Below, piece by piece: positions 41,664 to 49,426 of a DNA stretch of 64,000 nt. The DNA comes from Flavobacteriales bacterium (GTDB lineage Bacteria; Bacteroidota; Bacteroidia; Flavobacteriales_F; PHOS-HE28). The notes under the pieces are model-generated. The model saw only the letters and a list, made by a program, of their open reading frames with translations. It did no database searches and was not told the origin of the DNA. Each line of letters opens with the position of its first letter. Position 1 is the first letter of the stretch. The stretch lies in NCBI GenBank assembly GCA_016713875.1, contig JADJOI010000003.1, forward strand, positions 3,534,001 to 3,598,000, read 5' to 3'. The position numbers were made by a program, and so were the translations under genes.

Positions 41664-42624
41664 ATGAGCAAGACCCTGAGCAAGCCCGCCACCGTGAAAG
41701 CCGACCTCAACGGCCTCGGCACGAACGGCACGACCAAGAAGACGGAACGCGTTCCCGTGATGAAGACCTACAAGATTTTCATCGGCGGCAAGTTCCCACG
41801 CACCGAGAGCGGGCGTTACTACCAGCCCAAGGGCGCCAACGGCGCGGTCCTGGCGAATGTGTGCCGCAGCAGCCGCAAGGATGTGCGCGATGCCGTTGTG
41901 GCGGCGCGTGGCGCCTTGGGCAGCTGGGCAAGTCGCAGCGCCTTCAATCGCGGGCAGATCCTCTACCGCATCGGTGAGATGCTCGAAGGACGCAGCGCGC
42001 AGTTCGTGCATGAACTCATATTGCACGGTTGCACGCAGCAACAAGCGCAAAAGGAAGTGAGCGCCGCGATCGATCGCTGGATCCACTACGCGGGCTGGTG
42101 CGACAAGTACCAGGCGCTCTTCAGCAGCGTGAACCCCACGAACAGTTCGCACTTCAACTTCAGCGTGCAGGAACCCACCGGTGTGGTGGGCGTGATGGCT
42201 CCTGCCGATAGCGCGTTGCTCGGGCTGGTGAGCGTGATCGCGCCGGTGATCGCGGGCGGCAACACGTGCATCGTTGTGGCAAGCGAGAACATGCCCTTGC
42301 CTGCCGTCACCTTCACCGAAGTGCTGGCTACGAGCGATCTGCCCGGCGGCGTTGTGAACCTGATGTCAGGTTTCCGCAGCGAGTTGCTCAAGCCGCTCGT
42401 TGCGCACATGGACATCAACGCGCTAGTCGTGGCGGGTGTTTCCAAAGAGGAGCGCGATGCTCGACAATGAAGCTACCTGCAACCTGAAGCGCATGGTGTA
42501 CCCGAAGGTGAGCGATTGGAGCAGCGACGATGCGAGAAGCCCCTACATGATCCTCGACACGCAGGAGGTGAAGACCACCTGGCATCCGATCGAGCGCGGG
42601 CAGGGAGGGGGTGGGGGGTATTGA
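41664..42624 (+). pseudogene. Second aldehyde dehydrogenase-like gene (short type), frameshifted near its 3' end
   Basis: From MSKTLSKPATVKADLNGLG the frame gives an aldehyde dehydrogenase cofactor-binding half (KTYKIFIGGKFPRTESGRYY, GVVGVMAPADSALLGLVSVI, SDLPGGVVNLMSGF) and stops at 42470. Near 42455 one base is missing. The other frame continues MLDNEATCNLKRMVYPKVSD, EVKTTWHPIERG and ends at 42624. No catalytic-Cys domain is present, and even the repaired product would be only about 320 residues, so this may be a short partner subunit of the dehydrogenase at 29739. Its last 48 bases are repeated at 43356-43403. Confidence 0.8.
42577..42624 (+). repeat. Direct repeat, left copy (3' end of the second aldehyde dehydrogenase)
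   Basis: These 48 bases encode TTWHPIERGQGGGGGY and a stop. They match 43356-43403 at 44 of 48 positions. The two copies enclose the DUF4160-DUF2442 gene pair. Confidence 0.9.
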
Positions 42625-42637
42625 TCTCTTGACCTTC

Positions 42638-42946
42638 ATGCCCAAGCTTTACGAGTACTTCGGAATGGTGTTCCTGATGTTCAGCAATGAACACAGCCCC
42701 ATCCATGTACATGTTCGGTATGGCAGCTACGAGTCAGTGATCGAGTTGATCATGCTTGAAGGGGAGTTGGTAAAGGTCGTGTTCAGGAAGCTGGGCAATA
42801 AACGAGCGCTCCCGGTCGCTCAGCAATGTGAGGCGGAACTGTTCGTTCGTGCCAAGGCGAAGGACATCATCCGCAAGTGGAATGATTACTTTGTGTTGAA
42901 CAAGCGGGTCACGCCCGAACACATCACCAAACGCATCAAGGGATGA
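42638..42946 (+). CDS. DUF4160 protein, putative toxin-antitoxin component
   Basis: The 102-residue protein starts MPKLYEYFGMVFLMFSNEHS. It carries the DUF4160 signature SPIHVHVRYGSYESVIEL, followed by ELFVRAKAKDIIRKWNDYFV. DUF4160 genes are regularly paired with DUF2442 genes in what are regarded as toxin-antitoxin-like modules. Here the partner starts at 42943 with a four-base overlap. The pair lies between direct repeats of a dehydrogenase 3' end. Confidence 0.8.
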   Translation: MPKLYEYFGMVFLMFSNEHSPIHVHVRYGSYESVIELIMLEGELVKVVFRKLGNKRALPVAQQCEAELFVRAKAKDIIRKWNDYFVLNKRVTPEHITKRIKG

Positions 42947-43314
42947 CCATCCCAGAGAAGGTCCATATCAAGAGCGCCAAATACGTGGGCGACTACCGCA
43001 TCGCGTTCCGCTTCACGGATGGTCATACCACCGAGGTCGATTTCCACGCCTTCCTTACGGCACCAGGCCAGAACCCCATGGCCACACAGTTCCTGGATGT
43101 GACCCGGTTCAAGGGCTTTCACATCGAACAACGTGCGGACATCGTCTGGGGTGATTGGGAGATGTGTTTCCCATTGGCTGCTTTGTATGTTGGTGATCTT
43201 GGCGTGGATTCCCTCGGAAAGAAGCGGGGGGCACGCGTTGGCACCGGCCCACGCCGCTCGATAGGCCGTCGCAGTGGAGTGAGGAGGAAGACCACAAAAG
43301 CTGCGGTGAAATGA
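42943..43314 (+). CDS. DUF2442 protein, partner of DUF4160
   Basis: The 123-residue protein MTIPEKVHIKSAKYVGDYRI with FTDGHTTEVDFHAFL, FKGFHIEQRADIVWGDWEMC and FPLAALYVGDL is a DUF2442 protein. It has an unusual basic tail (RVGTGPRRSIGRRSGVRRKT), possibly for nucleic-acid contact. Which of the pair is toxin and which antitoxin is not established from sequence. Confidence 0.8.
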   Translation: MTIPEKVHIKSAKYVGDYRIAFRFTDGHTTEVDFHAFLTAPGQNPMATQFLDVTRFKGFHIEQRADIVWGDWEMCFPLAALYVGDLGVDSLGKKRGARVGTGPRRSIGRRSGVRRKTTKAAVK

Positions 43315-43355
43315 GTGAGAGCGGGTCTTCCAACAACACGCTGGGAACCACGATC

Positions 43356-43403
43356 ACCTGGCACCCGATCGAGCGGGGGCAGGGAGGGGGTGGCGGATAT
43401 TGA
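43356..43403 (+). repeat. Direct repeat, right copy (second aldehyde dehydrogenase 3' end remnant)
   Basis: These bases encode TWHPIERGQGGGGGY and a stop, and match 42577-42624 at 44 of 48 positions. An in-frame ATG at 43311 opens a 30-codon frame, but only the end is dehydrogenase. It leads directly into csaA, so this is probably the original junction with the chromosome, while the left copy came with the acquired allele (or the reverse). Confidence 0.85.
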
Positions 43404-43407
43404 GCAC

Positions 43408-43743
43408 ATGGAGCTCCTTGGTTGGTCCGACTTCGAGAAGGTCCATCTGTGCGTGGGCACCGTGCTTTCCGCGGAGGGCCTGCCCAATGCGCGCAGGCCG
43501 GCCTACGTCCTCACCATCGACTTCGGACCGCACGGGGTGAAGCGCAGTAGCGCGCAGATCACGGTACACTACACCAAGGACGAACTGGTGGGACGACAAG
43601 TGGTGGCGGTGATCAACTTCCCGCCCAAGCAGGTCGGCAGCGTGATGAGCGAATGCCTGATCACTGGATTTCCAGATGCGAACGGCGATATCGTGCTCAC
43701 CGCCGTGGAGCGGCCGCTGCCGAACGGGGCCCGGTTGGCGTGA
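43408..43743 (+). CDS. csaA: tRNA-binding domain protein CsaA
   Basis: The 111-residue protein has the EMAP/Trbp111-type OB fold: FEKVHLCVGTVLSAEGLPNA, RPAYVLTIDFGPHGVKRSSA, ELVGRQVVAVINFPPKQVGS and ERPLPNGARLA at the end. CsaA dimers bind tRNA and have chaperone-like activity. I start at MELLGWSDFEK (ATG 43408), five bases after the dehydrogenase remnant's stop. This is the first ordinary gene after the accessory zone. Confidence 0.92.
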   Translation: MELLGWSDFEKVHLCVGTVLSAEGLPNARRPAYVLTIDFGPHGVKRSSAQITVHYTKDELVGRQVVAVINFPPKQVGSVMSECLITGFPDANGDIVLTAVERPLPNGARLA

Positions 43744-43808
43744 GCCATCGAACTTCCTCCATGGCATGGCCGTTGAACGGTTCGCGGGCCTTCCCGCGCG
43801 GACGACCC

Positions 43809-45134
43809 ATGCGCCCCTTCCTCACCCCGACGCTCCTGCTGTTGACCCTGGCCGTTGAGGCGCAAGTACCGGCCAACGGGCGCCGCATCGGCTACCTGAT
43901 GAACACGGCGGAGGATGGGAACACGGGAGCGGCGCTCGGGCTGGCGGAGGCGGCCTGTGTGGAAGGCGCGCACAAGACCCTCCTGTGGTCGGCCGTTCAG
44001 CCCGCCATCGGTACCTGGGATGCGGGGGAGCTGATGGCCCTGGACCTGCTGAACCTGCAGTCCGCGGTGCAGAGCGTGCCCCGTTCGCTGCAGATCGCCG
44101 TCACCAATACGGCCCGGAACGAGGTCCCGGTCGAGTTGAACGCCTATCCCTATGATCATCCGGCCATGGTGGCGGCCTTCACGGTCTATCTCGATACGCT
44201 CTTCGCCCACATCCCCGACATGCCCTTGGTGTACCTGAACATCGGCATGGAGAGCGACATCATGTGGGGAGGGGACGCCCTGCAGTACCAGCGCTTCGGG
44301 AACTTCCTGGCGCAGGTGGTCCCCCATGCGAAGCAGCGCTACCAGGCCTTGCACGGCACGGACCTGAGCGTGGGCACCACCATGACCTGGGCGGGCCTCA
44401 CCAATCCGGTGAGCGCCGCGTTGTGCCAGGGGTTGAACGCCGGGCTGGACCACATCAGCCTCACCTACTACGGGGTCGTCTTCGGCTTCACGGTGAAGCC
44501 GCCGGGCCAGGTGATCGCCGACCTGGATGCGCTGATGGCGCTCTACCCCGGGAACAAACCGGTGGTGGTGCAGGAGTGCGGATACCCCACCAGTGTGTTC
44601 AACGCCAGCAGCGAAGCGCTGCAGAGCCAGTTCGTCAGCGCGATGTTCACCGCGTGGGACCACCACTGGAGCCGGATCCCCTACCTGTCGGTGAGCATGC
44701 TGACGGATGTGGACAGCACCGCGGCGGTGGAGCTGGCGACCTACTATGGTCTGACGACCACGCCCTATGTGGAGTTCCATCGCACGCTTGGCCTGCGTAG
44801 CTGGCCCGGCAGTGGTGCCCTGAAGCCGGCGTACGAGACCCTGCTGTGCGAGCTGCGCGACCGCGGCTTCTGCGCCACCACCTGCACGGCCTCGGTGCCG
44901 GACGGGACGGACGTGGCGGAGCCCGACTACCAGCTGGTGGTGGACCCGATCGCGGGCACGGTGCGCGTCATCACGGCACCAGGGCCTTCGCGGCCCGTTC
45001 GGGTGCATGCGGCGGATGGCCGCGTGGTGGCGAGAGGCCGGACGGGAGAGTCCGTCGCGCTCGGGGCCGGGGCGATGGGCGTGCTGTTGCTGGAGGTGGA
45101 GGGGCTTGGTGTGCGGCGGTTCGTGCTGAACTGA
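43809..45134 (+). CDS. Secreted glycoside-hydrolase-like TIM-barrel protein
   Basis: The start MRPFLTPTLLLLTLAVEAQV is a signal peptide; a longer start at 43761 is possible. The 441-residue protein has barrel-like segments resembling glycosyl hydrolase families with conserved acidic residues on strands: PLVYLNIGMESDIMWGGDAL and KPVVVQECGYPTSVF are candidate catalytic regions. A C-terminal T9SS-like tail follows (RPVRVHAADGRVVARGRTGE and RRFVLN). The exact family and substrate are not recognised. It is followed 22 bases later by a YqaA-like gene. Confidence 0.65.
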   Translation: MRPFLTPTLLLLTLAVEAQVPANGRRIGYLMNTAEDGNTGAALGLAEAACVEGAHKTLLWSAVQPAIGTWDAGELMALDLLNLQSAVQSVPRSLQIAVTNTARNEVPVELNAYPYDHPAMVAAFTVYLDTLFAHIPDMPLVYLNIGMESDIMWGGDALQYQRFGNFLAQVVPHAKQRYQALHGTDLSVGTTMTWAGLTNPVSAALCQGLNAGLDHISLTYYGVVFGFTVKPPGQVIADLDALMALYPGNKPVVVQECGYPTSVFNASSEALQSQFVSAMFTAWDHHWSRIPYLSVSMLTDVDSTAAVELATYYGLTTTPYVEFHRTLGLRSWPGSGALKPAYETLLCELRDRGFCATTCTASVPDGTDVAEPDYQLVVDPIAGTVRVITAPGPSRPVRVHAADGRVVARGRTGESVALGAGAMGVLLLEVEGLGVRRFVLN

Positions 45135-45156
45135 GCCGATCGCCGTTCTTCGCAGC

Positions 45157-45600
45157 ATGGAGCTGGGGCCGATGTGGGAGGGCCTGGGGTTGCCGGGCCT
45201 GTTCCTGGCGAGCTTCCTGGCGGCCACCATCCTGCCCTTCAGCAGCGAGGCGTTGTTGGCGGCCATGGCGATCGGACCGTGGTCGTGGCCGGCGCTGTGG
45301 CTGACGGCGAGCATCGGGAACACACTTGGCGGATTGAGCAGCACGGGCCTGGGCCGGCTGGGTCGTCGACTCACTTGGCAGGGCGTGCAGGCTGGCGCAT
45401 CATCCGGCCCATGGACCATGCGCATCCGCCGCTGGGGGCCTTGGGCGGCCCTGCTCACCTGGCTTCCTGTCGTGGGTGATGCGATCGCGGTGGCCCTGGG
45501 CGTGGTCGGTGCTCCCTGGGGGCCCACCGCGCTGCTGATGTTCGTGGGCAAGGCGGCGCGCTATGCCGTGGTGCTGGGGGCGATGCGTGCGATGGGCTGA
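45157..45600 (+). CDS. YqaA/VTT-like membrane protein
   Basis: The 147-residue protein has four hydrophobic segments. It resembles the SNARE-associated/VTT (DedA-related) YqaA family: LFLASFLAATILPFSSEALL, ASIGNTLGGLSSTGLGRLGR and a GPWAALLTWLPVVGDAIAVA helix with the conserved GD. Family members are inner-membrane proteins implicated in lipid or envelope homeostasis. It converges on the LOG gene. Confidence 0.8.
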   Translation: MELGPMWEGLGLPGLFLASFLAATILPFSSEALLAAMAIGPWSWPALWLTASIGNTLGGLSSTGLGRLGRRLTWQGVQAGASSGPWTMRIRRWGPWAALLTWLPVVGDAIAVALGVVGAPWGPTALLMFVGKAARYAVVLGAMRAMG

Positions 45601-45604
45601 GGGG

Positions 45605-46360
45605 TCACGCGCGGCGGTGGCCGTTCATGCGCTCCTCGAGGAACCACCATTTGGGCGTGTCCTTGCGCGCCCGTGCGCGCTGCCACATCACCACCAGCCG
45701 GTCCTGCAGCAGTTCGGTCGCCTCCTCCACGCTGTCCGCCACGAAGACGAACTCCAGCTCCTTGCGGCCGATGGTGCCTTCGGCCACCATGCGATCGATC
45801 TGCTGCAGCATGGGCCCCCAGTAATCCCTTCCGTAGAGGAGGATCGGGAAGTCCTTCACCTTGCCGGTCTGGATGAGGGTGATGGTCTCGAAGAGCTCAT
45901 CGAGGGTGCCGGCGCCGCCGGGCATCACCACGAAGCAGATGCTGTACTTCACGAGCAGCACCTTGCGGACGAAGAAGCGCTCGAAGGTGAGGCTGACGTC
46001 GAGGTAGGGGTTGGGCTTCTGTTCGTGGGGCAGGACGATGTTGCAGCCGATGCTGCGCGCGCCCACGTCGCGGGCGCCGCGGTTGGCGGCCTCCATGATG
46101 CCCGGCCCACCGCCCGTCATGATGCTGAAGCCCACCTGGCCGATGCGCCGGGCCAGCTCGCGGGCCGCCTCGTAGTAGGGGTGGTCCTCCTGGAAGCGTG
46201 CGCTGCCGAAGAAGGTGACGCAGGGGCCCACGAAATGCAGCTTGCGGAATCCGCGGATGAACTCCCGCAGGATGGAGACCATGCTCTTGAGCTCCTTCCA
46301 CCGCGAGCGCGGGCCTTCCAGGAAGCGGAGGTCGATGTGCTGCGGGTCCCCGATCGGCAT
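45605..46360 (-). CDS. LOG-family Rossmann-fold protein (TIGR00730)
   Basis: I start at MPIGDPQHIDLRFLEGPRSR (ATG ends at 46360). The 251-residue protein has the LOG signatures GGGPGIMEAANRGARDVGA and MPGGAGTLDELFETITLIQT, the PGGxGTxxE motif of cytokinin-activating phosphoribohydrolases. CVTFFGSARFQEDHPYYEAA is also typical. Bacterial members hydrolyse nucleoside monophosphates such as AMP or act as nucleotide phosphoribohydrolases. It is divergent from the secreted-protein gene at 46420. Confidence 0.92.
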   Translation of the reverse strand: MPIGDPQHIDLRFLEGPRSRWKELKSMVSILREFIRGFRKLHFVGPCVTFFGSARFQEDHPYYEAARELARRIGQVGFSIMTGGGPGIMEAANRGARDVGARSIGCNIVLPHEQKPNPYLDVSLTFERFFVRKVLLVKYSICFVVMPGGAGTLDELFETITLIQTGKVKDFPILLYGRDYWGPMLQQIDRMVAEGTIGRKELEFVFVADSVEEATELLQDRLVVMWQRARARKDTPKWWFLEERMNGHRRA

Positions 46361-46419
46361 GGTCGGCGAAGGTAGGTCTGTGGGAAGGTGTGCTATGTTC
46401 ACGCCCTCAACCACCGCCG

Positions 46420-47661
46420 ATGCGCCGCACGACACTCGCCTTCCCCCTGCTCATCTCCCTTCCGCTGCTCGCCCAGCCCCAGCTCGACAACCCCGGCTTC
46501 GAGTCCTGGCAGAACGTGGGCACCGGCACCGAGGAGCCCACCGAATGGAGCTCGGTGAAGACCAGCGACGGCGGTACGCTGATCAACAACCTGGCGCCGC
46601 AGATGGTGTGGCGCAGCAGCGATGCGCACAGCGGGTCGTACTCGGTGAACATCCGCACGGTGTCGTCCTTTCTGGGCCCCGCCACCGGCCTGCTCACCAA
46701 CGGACGCGTGCATGCCGAACTACAGGTGGAGAACAGCTACGTGTTCACCGACACGCTGAACGGGGACTGGAGCACGGCGTGCGCCTCGCGGCCGGACAGC
46801 CTGATCGGCTGGTACAAGTACACCCCGCAGCCGGGCGACCAGGCGGTGATCGGTGTGCTGATGCATGTGGATGATGCCAAGCTGCCGGCCTTCGGGACTG
46901 AACTGAACTGGGTGGGCGGTGCGGACTGGACCTCGGCGAGCGCCACGGTGGGCGCATGGACGCGTTTCGCCACGCCCTTCGTGTACACGGACAACCGCGA
47001 GCCCGAGCACATCCTGATGATCATGACCAGCGGTGACAGCACCTCGAGCCAGGTGGGCACGGAGGTGTGGTTCGACGACCTGGCCATGATCTACAATCTG
47101 GCCGCTGTGCCGGACGCGGCGGTGGCCTATGTGACGGCGCAGGATGGGTTCGACCTGAACGTGGCGTACAGCACGGGCGGCGTGCCCACGGCGGCCCTGG
47201 ACTTCACTGCCGAACTGAGCGATGCGAACGGTGATTTCAGCGCCCCGGTGGCCATCGGCACGCTGAACAGCGACCAGCCCACGGGTGTGATCGCCTGCAC
47301 CGTTCCGGCCGGCACGGTCCCGGGCACGGGGTACCGCATCCGCGTCACCACCCCCTCGCCCTATTACGCGCCGATCGATTCGGGCATCGTGGTGGAGGTG
47401 AGCACGGGGATCGCCCTGAGCTCGGTGCCGCAGGATTGGCGGGTCTGGGCCGATGCCGAGGCGCTGTGGCTTGATCTGCGCGGAAGCGCGCTTCAGGCCG
47501 AGCGGTTCGAGGTGGTGGATGCCCGCGGGGCGCTGGTGGCCGCAGGCCGGGCGACGCCCGGGATGCTGCGCCCGGTGGTGACCTCCGGTATACCCGGCCT
47601 GTACGTGGTGCGGCTCCACCATGCCGATGGCGTGGCCTCCGTGCGGCTGATCCGGTCGTGA
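46420..47661 (+). CDS. Secreted protein with PCMD-like domain
   Basis: The 413-residue protein has signal peptide MRRTTLAFPLLISLPLLAQP. The N-terminal part (LDNPGFESWQNVGTGTEEPT, AHSGSYSVNIRT, SLIGWYKYTPQPGDQAVIGV, VWFDDLAMIYN) resembles the PCMD carbohydrate-binding-like beta-sandwich of Bacteroidota exoproteins. The C-terminus (FEVVDARGALVAAGRA, GLYVVRLHHADGVASVRLI) is a T9SS-type tail. A TATGTTCA -7-like element lies at 46394-46401. Likely displayed or secreted; ligand unknown. Confidence 0.75.
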   Translation: MRRTTLAFPLLISLPLLAQPQLDNPGFESWQNVGTGTEEPTEWSSVKTSDGGTLINNLAPQMVWRSSDAHSGSYSVNIRTVSSFLGPATGLLTNGRVHAELQVENSYVFTDTLNGDWSTACASRPDSLIGWYKYTPQPGDQAVIGVLMHVDDAKLPAFGTELNWVGGADWTSASATVGAWTRFATPFVYTDNREPEHILMIMTSGDSTSSQVGTEVWFDDLAMIYNLAAVPDAAVAYVTAQDGFDLNVAYSTGGVPTAALDFTAELSDANGDFSAPVAIGTLNSDQPTGVIACTVPAGTVPGTGYRIRVTTPSPYYAPIDSGIVVEVSTGIALSSVPQDWRVWADAEALWLDLRGSALQAERFEVVDARGALVAAGRATPGMLRPVVTSGIPGLYVVRLHHADGVASVRLIRS

Positions 47662-47749
47662 GCGCGCCGGGTGCGGATCTGATAACGAATTGTTAAAGGC
47701 GCTGCGTCCGGAAGGGCGGTGCGGTACGTTCGCGGCCGCTCCGTACCTC

Positions 47750-48055
47750 ATGGCCTCCCGCCACCGATTGAACCTGCTGATCGCCTGCACGCTGCTGCTG
47801 GCGCTCCAGTTCATCCTTCCCCCTGCCACGCGGGCCGGGCATGGAGCGCCGATGACGGAGCTGAGCCTCCCCGTGGCGGAGGATGTCTTCGGCGACTCCG
47901 ACCCGGGCGAAGCCTTCGGATCCTCATCCCCCCTGTTCCTGGCGCTCCTGCTGGGGCAGCGGTCGGACGGAACCACGGGACCGCGGCTGAGCGACGCGGA
48001 CAGGCCGGGCTACGCGATGATGCCGGTCACGGGCCTGCAGCCGTCGGCGCCCTGA
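47750..48055 (+). CDS. Small exported hypothetical protein upstream of the RND operon
   Basis: I start at MASRHRLNLLIACTLLLALQ (ATG 47750), a signal peptide ending around TRAGHG. The mature part of about 70 residues (PMTELSLPVAEDVFGDSDPG, PLFLALLLGQRSDG) has no recognised family. A TACGTTCG -7-like element lies 17 bases upstream. It could be a small periplasmic accessory of the efflux system or unrelated. Confidence 0.5.
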   Translation: MASRHRLNLLIACTLLLALQFILPPATRAGHGAPMTELSLPVAEDVFGDSDPGEAFGSSSPLFLALLLGQRSDGTTGPRLSDADRPGYAMMPVTGLQPSAP

Positions 48056-48057
48056 TC

Positions 48058-48102
48058 CTCTTGTTCTCCCGGCCAAGAGCCGGGCATGGTGCCTAGCAAG
48101 AG
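48058..48102 (+). other. Two-part hairpin before the efflux operon
   Basis: CCCGGC (48068-48073) and GCCGGG (48079-48084) form an inner stem around CAAGA. CTCTTG (48058-48063) and CAAGAG (48097-48102) can close an outer stem. It lies three bases after the small exported gene and could act as terminator or leader structure; there is no T run. Confidence 0.35.
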
Positions 48103-48216
48103 GCAGAGCACCATGGAGCACGCTGTGCGGCCCTCTGTGCCCGGCGCTGCATCGGCCCATCGGAGCACGCCCTTGGGGCTGCCCCTCCTGTTCATCGATC
48201 ACGATCCTCCCACACC

Positions 48217-49404
48217 ATGTTCCATGTCGTCGGCCCATCGGCCCATCCCATCGTTCTTCCGCTGGTCCAAGGGCTGCTGTCCGCATGCCCTCCCCGGGCG
48301 GTGCGGCCACCGTCCGTGCACGCGGCCGTGCTGCTCACTGCCTGGCTTCCGCTCCTCGCCGGATGCGGAGGGCACGCGGACGAGGGGGGCCACGAGGGCC
48401 ATGCCCAGGGACGGTATCCGGCCACCACCGCCTTGTACACCGATACCGTGGTCCAGAAGGACTATGTGTGCCAGATCCACTCCGTCCAGCATATCGAGAT
48501 GAGGGCGTTGGAGAGGGGCTATCTGCAGGACATGCTGGTGGACGAAGGCCAGCAGGTGAAGGAGGGCCAGCTGATGTTCCGGATCCGGCCGGTGCTTTAC
48601 CAGGCCGAGGTCCAACGGGCGAAGGCCGAGGCGGAGTTCGCGGAGATCGAGTTCCGCAACACCAAGGCGCTGGCGGACAGCAATGTGGTCTCGGCCAACG
48701 AGCTGGCCCTGGCCAAGGCGCGGTATGACAAGGCGCTCGCGGAGCTGAACGCGGCGCAGGCCCACCTGGGCTTCACGGAGATCACCGCCCCGTTCAGCGG
48801 CATCGTCGGCCGTTTCCACGTGCGGAAGGGCAGTCTGCTGGACGAAGGGGAGCTGCTCACCGAACTGTCCGACAACAGTGAGATGTGGGTCTACTTCAAC
48901 GTGCCCGAGGCCGAGTACCTGGAATACAGGAAGCGCTCCCTGGCCGGCACGGGCACGAAGCTCACCCTGCGGATGGCCAACGGAGAGCTCTTCGACCGGC
49001 CGGGGGAGATCACGGCCATTGAGTCGGACTTCAACAATGCCACCGGCAACATCGCGTTCCGGGCCACCTTCCCCAATCCCCAGGGCCTCCTGCGGCATGG
49101 GGAGACAGGCAGCATCCTGATGGATTCGCGCCTGAACGGCGTGCTCCTCATCCCGCAGAAGGCCACCTTCGAGGTGCTCGATCACCGCTACGTGTTCGTG
49201 GTGGACAGGTCGGACACGCTGCGCACCAGGCGCATCGAGGTGGGTCCGGAGCTTCAGCACGTGTTCGTGGTGGAGCAGGGGCTCACGAAGGATGACCGGT
49301 TCCTGCTGGAAGGTCTGCGGAAGGTGAAGGACGGGGACAAGGTGGAGGTCGAGCTCCTGCCCCCGGATTCCGTGATGGACCACCTCGAGCTGTACGCGGA
49401 GTAG
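48217..49404 (+). CDS. RND efflux periplasmic adaptor subunit (lipoprotein)
   Basis: The membrane fusion protein links the RND pump to the outer-membrane channel. The 395-residue sequence has a lipobox (LPLLAGCGGHADEGG) after an unusually long N-terminal stretch, so a later start is possible. Then come the lipoyl half-motifs (ALERGYLQDMLVDEGQQVKE and GFTEITAPFSGIVGRFHVRK), a coiled-coil hairpin rich in Glu/Ala (about 125-175), beta-barrel, and membrane-proximal domain. It is followed 22 bases later by the pump gene and belongs to the HAE-1 (AcrA/MexA-like) group. Confidence 0.92.
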   Translation: MFHVVGPSAHPIVLPLVQGLLSACPPRAVRPPSVHAAVLLTAWLPLLAGCGGHADEGGHEGHAQGRYPATTALYTDTVVQKDYVCQIHSVQHIEMRALERGYLQDMLVDEGQQVKEGQLMFRIRPVLYQAEVQRAKAEAEFAEIEFRNTKALADSNVVSANELALAKARYDKALAELNAAQAHLGFTEITAPFSGIVGRFHVRKGSLLDEGELLTELSDNSEMWVYFNVPEAEYLEYRKRSLAGTGTKLTLRMANGELFDRPGEITAIESDFNNATGNIAFRATFPNPQGLLRHGETGSILMDSRLNGVLLIPQKATFEVLDHRYVFVVDRSDTLRTRRIEVGPELQHVFVVEQGLTKDDRFLLEGLRKVKDGDKVEVELLPPDSVMDHLELYAE

Positions 49405-49426
49405 CGGACCGAACACCTCCTGGACC

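Noticed and set aside
43569..45551. 660-codon antisense frame over the hydrolase-like and YqaA genes
   Set aside because: Shadow composition; the plus-strand frames carry signal peptide, membrane helices and family motifs.
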